From Pyropia haitanensis (lineage: Eukaryota > Rhodophyta > Bangiophyceae > Bangiales > Bangiaceae): a stretch of 64,000 bases of DNA. Below are positions 24,485-36,988 of the stretch, piece by piece (positions within the stretch are counted from its first letter, which is position 1; each line of letters starts with the position of its first letter). Below the pieces are notes generated by a model. That model worked only from the letters and a program-made list of their open reading frames with translations, was not told the origin of the DNA and made no database searches. The position numbers and the translations under genes were made by a program. Where the stretch lies: positions 992,001 through 1,056,000 of the forward strand of contig SDUX01000001.1 of assembly GCA_008729055.1 (NCBI GenBank). Reading direction: 5' to 3'.

Positions 24485-27241
24485 GGCGGGAACACGCCGC
24501 GCCCGTCGGCGGCGCTCGCTTCGCTGGGGTTCAGAGGGGGGGGAGGTCGTACGAGCACTCTTGCTTTCTGACTAACGGCTGTGGCGGCAGGGTCTGCTTC
24601 GACAGCAACCACAGTAGTCTCGAGAGGGTGGTCAGCCAATGGCTGCAAGGCCAATACGCCAAGCACATCTCCTTGTGGTCCTCTCTGCCCCCGCACCAGG
24701 TCGTCCCCTACTGGAGTCGGCCGCGGCCGCCAATACCCCCCACCCTTTGCCGAGACGCTACCCCTCTGGCAAGGGCGGTATCCAGCAGCAGCGGGTGGGG
24801 AGACGGGGAGGCGCAAGCGGGGGCGGGTGGGCCACGGTGCGCTCGACGGTGTATGCCCCGTCCCGCCGCTTCCACCGCCGCCCGCCCCGGCCGCCGGCCC
24901 CTCCGCCGCCGTCTGCAGCCGCCGCCCGCCCGACCGGCCCACTCCCCTCCCTCGTGCCCGCCGTATCCTCCACGGCCCCGTCGGCGGGTGCTCCTGGCCA
25001 GACGGGGGAGCCGCCCGCCACCCCCCCCCCCGCGCTGCCCACCACCCACGCCTCGGGGCGGCGGACGGCCTGGAAAAGAGAGGGGCCAGGCGGCGGCGCG
25101 CCGCTGCAACCGCGGCCTCCCCCCTCGCGGGTCAGCGGCGGCAGCGGCGGCCACGGCGGCGGCAGCAGCGGGCAGCGGCGGCGGCGGCGACGGGGGTAGC
25201 TGACGCGCTCCTGCGCCGCCCATCACCTGCGTCTGCCGGCCCCTCCCCCGCCCCCCATCGCCCGACTGTCGCTGCCCCGCGCCCCCCCCCTCCGCCGAGG
25301 CGCGTCTACTACAGCCTCGTAGCGCCGTACCGCACCGGCGGTCGCCCCCCTCCGCCGACCAGGCGCGTGTCTAGGGTAGTCACGGAAGCCGCCGTCGCCG
25401 CCACCGGCGCCGTCGTCACCTCTTCGAGCACCGACAGGTCGCCCACCGCCGCGGGCGGTGGCGGCGTGCCTGCCGCGGCGGCCACCGCCGGTGAGGTGCT
25501 GGCCGGCACGGCGTCCCGCCGGCAGCCGCCGGAGGGGGAGGACCCGCCACGGGCGCCCAGCCACGCCGCCACCGCCGCCGTCGTCGCCACCGCCACCGCC
25601 TCGGCCGCCACCACCGCCGCGACCACCACCACCACCGCCATCGCCGCCACCGCCTACCACTGCCACCGTCTACCACCGCCACCGCCGCCGCCACGTGTCG
25701 CCTCAACCGCCGGCGCTGCCGCCCACGCCCCACCGGCGGCGGCACCGCGACAGCCGGCGGCGGGCGGCCGCCCTGCCGCCGGGAAAGCCCTCCTCTGCGA
25801 GGCGGCCCACTGGTCGGCCGACGGCGGCAAGGGGGGGCGGCTGGGTAGCACGAAACCAATCGGGAACCTGGAAACGGGGAGGGGAGGGAAATAGGGGTGG
25901 GCAAAGAGAAGTGCAGTGGGCGGGGGAAAGGAAGGGGAAGAGAGGAGCGAGGGGCGCCACGACGGCTGGGTCACGCAGCAGCTGCTGTGCGCCCGCCCAG
26001 CCCGGTCGACTGACTAGAAACGGCCGCCCTGTTACACGTACGTGTAAGTGGCCAGACTCGAGTGCCAGGAACGGTATTCAACTCTGTGGACTTCAGCTGC
26101 AGAGGGCGACTTTCTTGCCAGCAGGGAGCACGCTGACTGGCCAATCTGGATTTGACACTGAAGCGTGCACGCAGCACCCGAGCAAGGGGAGCGCGGGCTC
26201 AGGACCGGCTGTGGACAACTCTACCTAGAGTCCCCCGAATTGCAACCCACAGACCGCTCCCGCTAGTCACAAGCAGCCATCCGCCCGTGTGACGCCTCCC
26301 CTGCCCCCTGACAGAGCCATCACCCCCAGCGCGGCGCGGAGCACACCCCCCCTGCCGCTTCGCGCCGCCAGACACCGCCCGTTGGAGCGCAGGCAAAGGC
26401 GGTCCACCCACCCGCCCGCAGACGTGTCACCCCGGCGCCACCGACCGCCTCAACGCTGCACGAGCGAAGGCAGCGTGCACCAACTGCGGCTCTTTCAGTG
26501 GGTGGCCGGCAACCGGCATGCCTGCGGTCGCTGCCGGGGTGCCAGGACGCGCCCGCGCCGGTGGGAGCGGCGGCGACCGCCGCTGCGGTCGGGTGGTCAA
26601 CGCCGGTGTTACCACCGCGCGGGATGGAGGAGGGGGCGCGGCAGAGGGGAGTGGGTCAACGCCGCGGCACGGCCAAGTGCCGGGTGTCATACCACCACCA
26701 CATCCCGCGGACGCCGCCGTCGCCGCCGCGATCGCCACAGCCGCCTCCACAGGTGGGGCACCAACAGCTGCAGCAGCATTCCTTCACCACTCGCCATGGC
26801 CGCGGACAACGCCGCCAGAGCCGCCGCTGGGTCAGTGGTGACGGCCGTGGCCGGCGGTCCCCTCCTACCAGTCACGCTCACCACGTCGCCGCTCCAAAGG
26901 CGGTCCACGCCCACAGTCGTGGCCGCCTCGGCCGGCCGCGCTCCTCGCCCACAAGTCACCGCCGTCGCCGTCGGCAGCGGCTGCGCTCCTCCCGCAGTCC
27001 CGACCGTTTGGGTCTGTCGGCATTCCCCCCTGCCCCCCGGGACGGGGGGGGCGCCCACTACCCGCCCGTCGCGCCGTAGCGAGGCGGCGCCTGGCAATCA
27101 CCGCCGATTAGGCGCGTCCTCGGCGTCGCCGCCGATGCCGTCAACGGCGGCACCGCCGACCGTGCCGCGGCTGCCGGCGGCGGAACCCGCGACACGGGCG
27201 GCGGCAACGGCGGCGACAGCGGCAGCGGTGGCGGCGGTGGC

Positions 27242-27272
<31 letters not shown>

Positions 27273-29492
27273 GCAGCAGCGACGGCCACAGCGACGGCCA
27301 CGCCCACGGAGACCACCCGCCGCCCCCCCCCCCAACGGCGGCGCGTCCCCCCCCAGCGCGCCCGTCGGCGCGCCCGCGGCGGCGGCGGCGCCCACGGACG
27401 CGGCGGCCGCCGCCCGCGGGCTCGCCGCCACCGCCGCGGCGGTCGCGGCGGCGGCGGCGGCGGCCGCGGCGGCCGCCGCCACCTCGCCCAGCACACCGCG
27501 AGCGGCGGCGATGGTGGACGTCGCCGCGGGCGGCGGCGTGTCGGGGGGGGCGGCGGGGGTGCCGCCCGCGCTGGCGCGCTGGTAGAGGCCGGGGGGGGGG
27601 GGGCGCCGCGGGCGGCCATCCCGCCGCGGCAGCTGCCGCCGCCGCCGCAGCCGCCGCCGCCACCCCCACCCACCACCACGGGTACAGCCGCCGCCGGCGT
27701 CAGCGGCGGTCGTCTCACACCCGCGGCTCCGCCGCACAGCCGGCAGGCACGGAGCCGCGCTCCCTCCCGCCGTCCGCTTCGCCGCCCCCGCGGGGCGGTC
27801 GACCCGCAGACGGGCCGCGGCGGGGCGTAGAGGCTGGCGCGCGCAACGCGATGGGAGCCTGCCAGGCGGGCCAGCACAAACGGTGGGGGGCGGGGGAGGG
27901 GCTGGGGGGAAGGCGGCGTCTCAGCGAGGTCCGCGGCCCACCCCGCACCGCTGCGACGGCACGGGCAGCCCGCCGGGCCGTACGGCCCGCCTACGCGCAT
28001 GCCGCAACGGCGGCGCCAGCGCGCCCCCACGGGGATTGGCCTCACGCCCGCTGCCGCGCGCCCCGCCCGAGGCACAGCGCGACTCCACGTGTACTGTACA
28101 GCGGTGGGGTCAAAAGACGTGCAATTTTGGGGAAAAAAAATGTTCCACTCCGTACGAGGTCACAACCAGCGTCACGGCACACCTGTCTATAGCCTGTGAG
28201 GTGCTCATTTTTGTGCAACGAAGAGAGAACACCACAGAGACACGAGGGCAACGCATCGGGGGCAAGCAGTCCGCCCTTTATGTGGCGTTGTAGAGCTCGG
28301 AATTGGGGGGTTATTTTGTGCACCGGCAGCCTTCCCGCAGGGCGTGTCTGGAGGCATTCAGTGGCCATCTGGCTTCTGACAGTGGAGTCCCAACGCAGCC
28401 GTTAACCGATACCGAGGAGCCCTTACTCTGCGGCGCGAGGAGTTTGACTACCTCTCACGGGCCCAAAGAAGAGGCCACCAGCTCTTGTGGATGGCTTCTG
28501 TATTCTGCGGCACACCCATGGACCGTTTGGGATCCTCAGTGCGTAGAGTGGCGCTGAGACCGCAGCGCACATGGCAACAGCCAGAAGGTGGAACACCGCC
28601 AGAGAAGGGTAGAGCGGACCAAAGGCTTTTTTGGATACACAAAGAGCCTGCCGCCTTTTGTCAGGTTTGCTCAACAGACCACGACACCGAGGACAGTAAA
28701 ACAATATCATGCGCAGTCACAAGTGATGGAGAAGGGAACAAAAGTAGTGCGCAACAAAGAGCATAGGATAGGCTATCTTTCTCACTCTTCTCTGGTCACC
28801 GGCGGCTGCTTTATCGTTGAGTCATAGGGGGTACAAGAGGAGGGATGCACGTGAACCAGACACCTGGGGGAAGGGGTTTTGGAGAATTCTATTCTTGCCC
28901 AACCAGGTCGCAATGGCTACTGTAAAAAGTCTGTTTACACACGGGGAGGGTAGGTACACGACATCCGACGCACGCACCCATTGGACGTCACGCAGTCCCC
29001 GCATTGTTGGGGCCCCCCTTGTGAGCTCTCGCTCTGGCAATGTCGGGTCGCCCGCGCTGCGTGTGCACGCCCGTTGCCAGCGAGGAAGTCCGACACGGCA
29101 TGGACCCCAGAGCGAGGAGGGTGACGCGGACGCGGGGGGCCACGTGGCTGGCGCCTACACCCCGCTTTGGCCGGCACACCCGCCGCACATGGCTGGCAGC
29201 CTCGTTGCTCTGAACGGGGCGGTGTGTTTCTTTTGTGGTTCTGCTACGGCCACCCTGCGCCGCTCGAGCGGCCACTCCCCCCCACCACCTGCGCACGCCA
29301 TCAGCTGCCGCCCGCGCCGCTCGACGCCCCTCCCGCCCGCCCGCCCACCTCCCCCCCCCCCCCGCTACCGCATCCGCCATCCGCGGTGGGCACCTCCCCC
29401 CCTTCTTCCGCGTGTCCCCACCCGCCCCCCTCCTCAAGAGCCCCCGCCGCCGCCCCTCCCCCACCGCCCGTGCGACAGTGGCACGACACCCA
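24485..29492. other. GC-rich low-complexity region, no confident gene
   Basis: Five kilobases dominated by GCC, GGC and CCG triplet runs (about 24.9-25.8 and 26.4-27.8 kb), where all six frames stay open for long distances and encode Ala/Pro/Arg strings. A short less GC-rich island lies at about 28.1-29.1 kb. No domain or consistent splice structure was recognised. Confidence 0.45.
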
Positions 29493-30152
29493 ATGGCGAC
29501 GGTAGCCGCCGCCGGGCCCGCCGGTGCCGCCGCACCCCCCCCACCCCCCGCGGCACCCTCCGCAGCCGCGGCGGTGATGGCGGCGGTCGCGGCGGCGGCG
29601 GCGGCGGTGCGCGCACGCGTCGCCCGCCGGCGAGCGGATTTCAAGGTGCTGACGCTACTCGCGGTCGGCGTCGCGGCGCCCGAGGGGTTGCTCGATAGCC
29701 CCCGCGCGCGGCTGGCCATCAACATGGTGTTTACGCTGTGGCTGCTGTCCCCAGTGTGGGCACAGACGGGATGGCAGGAGCGGGACGGCGGTAGCGGCGG
29801 CGGTGGCGGCGGCGGTGGCGGTGGCGACGGCGGCGGCAGGGCCGCGCTCGCCGCCGCGGACGAATGGGCGCTGATCCTGCCGTTGAGAAAGGGCTGGGCG
29901 GCCACCGCGGCGGCGGCGGCGGACCACATGGCGGCCATCGCGGCCGGCACGGTGGCGGTGGTAGCCGCGGTCCACTGGGTGGAGCGGCAGCGTGCCGCGC
30001 CGCCGCCGCCGCCGGCGGTGCTGCTCGTGGTGTTGGCGGCGGCCGTCGCGGGCGGCGTTGCCGGCCTCGCCGCCGTCACCGCCGCCGACGCCGCGCTGCG
30101 GTCGGCGGTCGCGGCGGTACGGCGGGCGTGCGCCCGGCGGGGGCGCGCGTAG
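29493..30152 (+). CDS. Hypothetical multi-span membrane protein
   Basis: Single exon, 219 residues, start ATG at 29493. Ala-rich N-terminus, then hydrophobic segments at about residues 51-62, 74-91 (LAINMVFTLWLLSPVW), 142-160 and 174-196, separated by a Gly-rich linker at 101-115. The region around ADFKVLTLLAVGVAAPEGLL to the second span has balanced composition and is unlike the random low-complexity frames nearby, which is why I call it a gene. No family recognised. The Ala/Arg-rich leader could be an organelle-targeting signal, but this is a guess. Confidence 0.45.
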   Translation: MATVAAAGPAGAAAPPPPPAAPSAAAAVMAAVAAAAAAVRARVARRRADFKVLTLLAVGVAAPEGLLDSPRARLAINMVFTLWLLSPVWAQTGWQERDGGSGGGGGGGGGGDGGGRAALAAADEWALILPLRKGWAATAAAAADHMAAIAAGTVAVVAAVHWVERQRAAPPPPPAVLLVVLAAAVAGGVAGLAAVTAADAALRSAVAAVRRACARRGRA

Positions 30153-32464
30153 TGCCCGCCGCCGGGGCGGCGGGCCGCCCGTTGCCGTCGACGGCAACCG
30201 CGGAGGGAGAGAGGGAGGAGGGGGGGGGGGGGGGGGGGGGGAGGGGGCGGTGCGGCCGAGGCGGCCGCGGCGCGCGGCCCGCGCCCGGCGCGCGGGGCGG
30301 CGGCGCCGCGCGGGCGGCGCGGGGCGGCGGTGGCCGCACGGCAATGGCGGGCGGCCGACGCGCGTGCGGGCGACCACCCGCCGACGACGCGTCCGCTGCG
30401 AGCCGTTTGCTGCTGGTGCCGGCTGTGCGGCGGCGGCGGCTGCTGCCGCCGCCGCCAATGGCGGCGGCGGCGACGGGTCCCGACGGGGGGGACCGACACG
30501 CCCCGCGCGGCTCCGTCTTCCGCGCTGGCAAGCCGCCACACGGGACCGTGGCGCAGCCGTTGCCGCACGAGGCGACGGGCGTCGCGAGTGGTCCGCCGCG
30601 TCTGGCCCGTCGCGCACGGTGGCGGCGGCCGCCGCCGCGGCCTCCCCCCGCGGCCGTACTCGCCGCCTGGCGCGCCGCCCCATCCCGCGGCCGTCGGGTG
30701 GTTACCGCCGTGACCCGTGCGCGCCGTGCTTGTCTGCTGCGTGCACGCGGCGCGGCGGCGCCGTTCCGTGAGGACCGTCTTTTTCTCTTGCTTCTCGTCG
30801 TCCCCGCCCCTCTTTTTTTTTTTTTTCCTTAGTCTCTCCTCCTCCCCCACCTGCTCGCCGCGCTCGCCTCACGCCGTGCGCACCCACCCCGCGAGTGCGC
30901 GGCCCGCCGCAGCAAACGGCGCCCGCCGCCGGTGCACGTCCGTGGACGCCACCGACGGCGCGGCGGTAGCCGCCGGCGAGCGCCACCCCAGGCGGCGCCC
31001 ACACCGCCGCCGCCGTCGCGGTCGTCGCCCGAGCAACGGGCCGCCCGGTTGGCTGCCGCGGCCGGCGTCGCACGGGACGCGTGCCGCTGGCGCGGCGGCC
31101 GCGGCGGCGGCGGCGGCGGCGGGCGGCGGCGCCCGCACGGCGGGGCGCCGACCATGGCCACGCCGGCCGTGGCAAGGGGGGGGAAGCGGCCGCCGCCGCG
31201 GACGGAAGCCCGCGAGATGCGGCGCGTCCTACCCCCACGCACCCCCCCCCCGGCACGCACCCCAAACCGCCTGCTGGGGCATCGTCTCCACCCCCTTTCC
31301 GCTGGCGCGCACCCCGATGCCATGCCGCCCCGCCCGACCCCCCCCAGACACGGCGACCGCCTTCAAGTTGGTGCCGCGCAGGCGTGCCACAAACGACAGT
31401 ACGCGGGTGGCCGCGCGCTGCGCACCCCACTCGATCGTCAGCTCTTTCGTTTTGCGCATCGACACCCGTATCGACTTTTTTGATGCAGTGTCAACCATCG
31501 AAACGGGGTTTCGACGCGCCGTCCGATACGCGACGGTTTGCGTATCGAGCCCATCCTGGGATGGGCTGTAACCTCGCGCCGTCGATGAGGTCCTTTACAG
31601 GCAGTCGTTTAGTTATCTCGAGAGCGACAGTGCGGAAGCGCATTGATTGGCCAGCCGAGCGGATCACGCGACTCGGCCGACACTGAACCGACCCTATCCG
31701 TGCCTGCTGGCTCGCGTGGGACTTGGCCTCTGTTTCGTCGACCTCGGAGCCCCGCGCACCAGGCGCTCGCCGCGGCGGGCAACAGGTACAGTCTGTATCC
31801 GGTTAAGTGTGGCTTGGTTCTGTGTGGTCCGCACATAACCAAGCCAGAAAGCCCGAGATCAACTCCTCTACAGCGTACTGTCTCCATGCCCGGCTGACAT
31901 CTAAATTCCTGCTTACGCACTTAGAACCGTACGACGATGATAATCGTGTCAAGTACAAAGAGTGATGAGCAATGATGTGTGCCCGCCGTTCAGTCGTCCA
32001 GGCCGAGCCGCCTGCTGGTCTGGTAGTGAAGCCATCACGTCTGGCCATGTCGAGGGAGTCGGGCGGGAGCAGAAAGAGCAGGTTGCCCGGTGCTGGCTGG
32101 CGGCTGAGGACGACTCCCAGGCCATTGACGAGATGGTGGACATGGTTTTGGCGAGTGAGGAAGACGACGCTTGACGACGAACAGGAAAGTTCTGTTTGAG
32201 AAGCGCAGATGCTCTGGCCGCACTTAAGGACACAAATCAGCAGCGACTAGGCCTAGTACTACTGCCAGTCTCCGTGCGGTTGACCCGTGTCCGCACGCGG
32301 TGGCGCGGGGTCAAGGTCGAGCGAACCACAGCACAGCCTCACACGCCTGTCCCCGCGTTGGACTTGCTGGACAGCAATACGTTTTTACTAGCACTTAATG
32401 ATCAGATTCTAAGGTCTCTCAAACATTCAGTCGACGGACTCATAAGTCACCAGGAAAAGTACAA
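30153..32464. other. Spacer: low-complexity GC then a lower-GC segment
   Basis: 30.15-31.4 kb is G- and C-rich low complexity with a 20-base G run at about 30221..30240. 31.4-32.46 kb has more even base composition but only short open frames. One short plus frame (31962..32174) ends in an acidic stretch and is not supported further. Confidence 0.4.
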
Positions 32465-33148
32465 ATGGGCATGGGCTACATCTTGGCCACATGGCCACGG
32501 ATAACCGCGCGCAGAATTGACGCGGTGCTGGCGAGGACGTTGGTCGGCGCGCAGCCGTCCGGTGCGCGCACGCAGGGCTTGCACGCGGTGGCTGAGAAGG
32601 TTCTCGCGGAGAGGGCGCGGGACCTGTCACGGTGCCGGCGTCTGGTGCTCGCCGCGTGCATCGGTGACGCGGTGGGGAGCTTGTTGCTGGCTGCTCGCGG
32701 GCACCTGCCGACGCGGGCGGTGCAGCTGGGCGTGCACGAGGCGCTAAAGGCGCTGCTGCTCGCTTCGGGCGTCGGCGCCGCCGCGTCGCGCGCTGTGCGG
32801 GGGTGGTGGAGAACGCGACGCGGGCCGCGTCAGGGAGGGCGCTGCCGCGGCGGCGGCGTCCCCGCCGCCGTGCCGTCGCGGCTGCCGCTGCCGCCGCTGC
32901 CGCCGCTGTCGTTGCCGCGGCCGCCGCTACCGTCACTTGCGGGCACGGCCGCCGCGGCGGTCGATTTGGTCGCCGCTGCGCGTGGCGGCGGCTCCGCGGC
33001 GGTCAGCCGCGGCGGCCGCCGAGGCGCCGCCGCCCGCGGGCCGCCGCGGCCGGCCGCGGCGGCGGCAGCGGCGACGGCGGCGGCGGCAAGGGCGGCAGCG
33101 GCACGGCGGCGGCGGCGTTGGTGGCGGCGACGACGGCGGCGGCGCTGA
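32465..33148 (+). CDS. Hypothetical protein, low confidence
   Basis: Open frame of 227 codons starting MGMGYILATW. The first 110 residues have balanced composition with probable helices (GLHAVAEKVLAERARDLS, RRLVLAACIGDAVGSLLLAA, LGVHEALKALLLASG) and look genuinely coding. Beyond about residue 115 the frame becomes Arg/Pro/Ala low complexity and ends in poly-Arg, so the true 3' end may be spliced or frame-shifted. No family recognised. Confidence 0.35.
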   Translation: MGMGYILATWPRITARRIDAVLARTLVGAQPSGARTQGLHAVAEKVLAERARDLSRCRRLVLAACIGDAVGSLLLAARGHLPTRAVQLGVHEALKALLLASGVGAAASRAVRGWWRTRRGPRQGGRCRGGGVPAAVPSRLPLPPLPPLSLPRPPLPSLAGTAAAAVDLVAAARGGGSAAVSRGGRRGAAARGPPRPAAAAAAATAAAARAAAARRRRRWWRRRRRRR

Positions 33149-33189
33149 CAAGGGCGGGGCGGGTGGGGCAGCCGCGGGGGTGCTTCGCC

Positions 33190-34590
33190 TGCCCCCATTG
33201 CTGGCGTTGTAAGTTTGTTGGGGGGGGGTGGTGTGGTGGGAGGGTGATTGAGGGGTGGTGTGCTGGTGGGCGGGGTGGTGGTGGCGTGGCGGTGGTGGGC
33301 TGGTTGTGGCGGCGTGTGGTGACGGTGGGGTGGTGGCGGTGGGGTGGGGGCGGCAACAGACGTGGCGGAGCACTTCGGGGGGATGCCCTGTCGCGTTCTG
33401 GGAGGGTGGGAGCGGGGTGGCGGCTGTGGTGGGTCACGGGTGGAGGTTTCGGTTGTCGTGGGATGGGAAGGTGGCTGTGTTTGGGTGGCGGTGTTTAGGT
33501 GGTGGTTTTTTTGGTGGTTATTTTTTTGTGTGATGGTGGTGTGGTTCCGACGGCGTGGTGGTGGTGGCGACGTTGGCGGGTGGTGTTGGCGACGGTCACG
33601 GACGTGGCGGGGTAGCTGGGGGGCTCCTCGGCCGTGTGCGTGGCCGGCGTTGAGGATGGCGGGGTGGAGGTTGCGGGGTTGTGGTGGTGGGGTGGTCGCT
33701 CGCGGGGTGGTGGTTGTCGGGCGGTGGTGGTGGTGGGGTGGTGGGGGCGGGGTGGTGGTGGCGGCGACGTGGTGGTGGCGACGGACGTGGCGGGCACTTT
33801 GGGACGGTGCCCCGTCGCTTCCTGGGTGGTGGGGGTTGGGGGGGGGGGGGGGGCACGCCGACACGCCGCCGCCTCTGCCGCCACCGCCAGCTGCTGTCAT
33901 TGCTGACTCGGCCATCGCTTCTCCCGCAGCTGCCACTTGTGCCACTGCCTTTTTCTTTTTTTTTCAGCTGTTGTTTTTTTTCTTTTTGGGAGGTGGGCGC
34001 GAGGGATGTGGGGAGCTGACCGGAGGGGGGGGGGCGGCGGTGGAGGGCGAGAGCGGAGGGGCGGCTGAGGGGAGGGGCGTGATGGTGGCGGCGGCGGTGG
34101 CGGAGACGGCGGCAAGGTCGACGGTGTTGGCGGCGGCGGCAAGATCGACGGCGGCGGCGTTGGTGGCGGCTGCGGCAAGTGCAAGACGGCGGCGGCGGCG
34201 GCGGCGGCGGCAAGGGCGGCGGTGACAGAGGCGACGACGGCAGCGGGCGGCGACAAGAACAAGACGGCGGCGGCGGCGGCGGCAGCGGCAGGCGCGGCGG
34301 CAAGTACAAGTCAGCGGCGGGGGCGGCGGGGGTTATGTCGGCGGCAGGTTTGTGGTGGCGGGATAGCTGAGGTGCTCCCTGGCCGTGTGCGTGGCCGGCG
34401 TTGAGGATGGCGGGGTGGTGGCTGGCGTGGCGATGATGGTGAGGTGGTGGCTGGCGGGGTGGTGGCTGGCGGGATGGTGGTGGTGGTGGGCTGGTGGGGG
34501 CAGCGTGGTGGTGGCGGCGACGTGGTGGTGGCGACGGACGTGGCGGGCACATTGGGAGGGTGCCCCGTCGCGTCCTGGGTGGTGCACTGA
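33190..34590. repeat. G/T-rich repeat region with a direct duplication of about 750 bases
   Basis: A unit containing GTGTGCGTGGCCGGCGTTGA occurs at about 33634 and 34385, and a second unit containing GCGACGTGGTGGTGGCGACG at 33761 and 34517, so the spacing is 751-756 bases. The core GACGTGGCGG also occurs at 33358, 33601, 33781 and 34537 with similar flanks. The plus strand is a nearly continuous series of GGTGG motifs; the minus strand is C/A-rich and gives long Pro/His/Thr frames that are artefacts of the repeat. Confidence 0.8.
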
Positions 34591-34976
34591 CGAAAAACAG
34601 CGAGCAGGGCGGAGCGCAGTGTCGCCCGCCACTCGCATCGGCACCTTATAGAGCGATGCGGAGGAGATGGGCAGCCGATACGATTGTACTGCATCGCAGG
34701 CGCACACGAGACTCGGAAATCCCACGGTCACGTGTGCTGTAGTTCTCGGTCTCGCGACTTGGCGCCTATCGAAGCCCCGTCGGCGGATGGCGCATCGAAA
34801 CGCCGTATCGACTCTAGCCCGAGACCCAACGCTGATGCGCCATCGAAGCCGACGCGGTTTGCAGCATTCGATGGGGAAAACAAAGTTGTTGACGATGGGC
34901 GGATCAACGCCCCCCCCCCCCCGCCAACGGGGGTCACGAGCGGGGGGTGAGGGTGCGCGGGACTAAATACTTGTCA

Positions 34977-35001
34977 CCCCCCCCCCCCCCCCCCCCCCCC
35001 C
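34977..35001. repeat. 25-base C homopolymer
   Basis: Longest single-base run noticed in the window; further C runs follow to about 35550. Length in the assembly is unlikely to be exact. Confidence 0.85.
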
Positions 35002-35567
35002 GGGGCTCCCAACCCCACCGCGGCGCGCCCGGCGCGTGCCATTTTGGCAAACCCTCCCCCCCCACACCCCCCCCCCAACCCGTCCCGCGGCGACCCCCCC
35101 CCCGCGGCGTCCACGCCACTGGCCGCCGCGCATCGCGCGTGCGCCGCCGCCGCCGCGTCGGCGGCCGTCGCGGCGCGCGGCGCTGGTGCGCGCTCCCCCC
35201 CCCCCCCCCCCCCCCGCCCGCCCCACCCCCCCCCCTCCTCGCGCGCCTGTGACGCGCGCCGTCGGCGGCCGCGGTCACCGCGGTGGCGGCGGGTCCCGCC
35301 TGTCTGGTCGCGTCCTCCCCAGCCCGCTCGGCCGCCCCCTTGCCTGGCCGTCCCCCCCCCTGCCGCCGCCGCTCCCCCGTCCCCACCCCAGCCCTTCCTC
35401 GCTGCGGGCCGCCCGCTCCCCCGCTCTCCGCCCACCCCTGTGGGAGGTGTGGGGGCGCGGCGGCGGCAGCGGGTGGCCGCCGCCCGCCCCCCCCCCGCCC
35501 CCCCCTCCAAACCCCCCCCCCCACCCCCCCCTCCAAACCCCCCCTCACCGGCGCGTGAGGGGTCACG

Positions 35568-35999
35568 ATGCCCCCCCGCCGCCGCCGCGGCGGCCGCGCC
35601 GGCGGCGGCGTCACCCCCGCGGCTGCGAAAAAGGCGGCGGCCGCGGCGGCGGCGGCGGCAGCGGCGGCAGCGGCGGCGGCGGCGGAGGCGGAGGCTGCCG
35701 CCGCCGCCGAGGCGGCCGACGCGGAAGCCGCCCTCGCCGCCGCCGCCGCCGCCGACGCTGCCGCCGACGCGGCGGCTGCGGGCGCGGGGGGAGCGGCCGG
35801 CGGCGGCGGGGGGCGCTCCCCGCCGCCCGCCGCGGCCGGCCGCCCGTCGGCGGCGGCAGAGGCGGCGGCGGCGGCGGTGGGGCTCGGCCGCGGTGGCCGA
35901 CCGCGGCGGGGCAGCGGCGTCGTCGCGGCGGCGGCGGCGGCGGCGGCGGCGGCAGAGGCGGCGGCCACGACCGCCGGTGTGGGTGGTGGTGGGGGGGGG

Positions 36000-36031
<32 letters not shown>

Positions 36032-36632
36032 CAGCACCTCCGCGTCGGTGGCGTCGGCGACGACTGCCGCGGATGACGAGGACGAGGACGATGACGATGA
36101 CGACGGCGACGGCGACGGCGCGGTCGCGCCGCCGGCGGGTGGCGGCGGCGCCAAGACGGGCGACGACACGGACGGGGACGCGGGGGATGACGGCGACGGC
36201 AGCGGGGACGGGCCGCCGGCGGGTGCCGTCGACGGCGTCGGCCTCGCCGCGCTGGCCGCTCCCGTCCGGGACGCGACGGCGAGCGGCAGCAGCAGCCTTG
36301 GCGCGTACATGGGTGGCTCGGTGGGGGAGGGCAGCGCGGGGGGGGCGCCCACCGACGGCGATGACGATGACGAGGAGGAGGGGGGGGACGAGGAGGAGGA
36401 GGAGGACGACGACGACGACGACGACGACGACGCGGCGGCGCCGCCGCGGCGGCCACTCACCCGCTCCCCGTCGCCGCGCGCGGGCGCCAGGAGGGGGGCG
36501 TACGCGGTGGTGGGCGGCGCCGGCGACGCGGCCGGCGACGGGACCAGCGGCGCGGGCTCCCCTTCCTCCCCCGTCACCGCCGCCGCCGAGCCGGTGCCGC
36601 CAGGGCTCCCCCCCAGTGGCGGCGCCCGCGGC

Positions 36633-36663
<31 letters not shown>

Positions 36664-36949
36664 GCAGCGGCGGCAGTGGCGGTGGCGGCGGCGGCGGCGG
36701 CGGCGCCCCCCCCGTGGCCGCCGCCCCCCCCCCCCTCCCTGCCGGGGAGCCCATCCGCCCCTTCCCCCCCCCCCCCCCCCGCCCGACCTCCACCGCGCCG
36801 TCCGCGCAACCGCCGCGCGTGGCGGCCTCGCCGCCGTCTACAGCCACGCGGGCGTGGCGCTGCTGCTGGCCGACCACCTCGCCGACTGGGCGATTGCCGA
36901 CGCGGTGCTCGAGGCGCACCGGGAGATGGCGGCGGAGCGGGCGGCGGCG

Positions 36950-36988
<39 letters not shown>

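Noticed and set aside
26289..27830. 513-codon plus frame in the low-complexity region
   Set aside because: Composition is Arg/Pro/Ala/Thr repeats, and a different plus frame near 27.1-27.58 kb looks just as protein-like; no domain, splice site or start supports either.
31229..31498. Minus frame with VDTASKKSIRVSMRKTKE
   Set aside because: Short and of mixed composition, but without a family, partner exon or clear start; may be chance.
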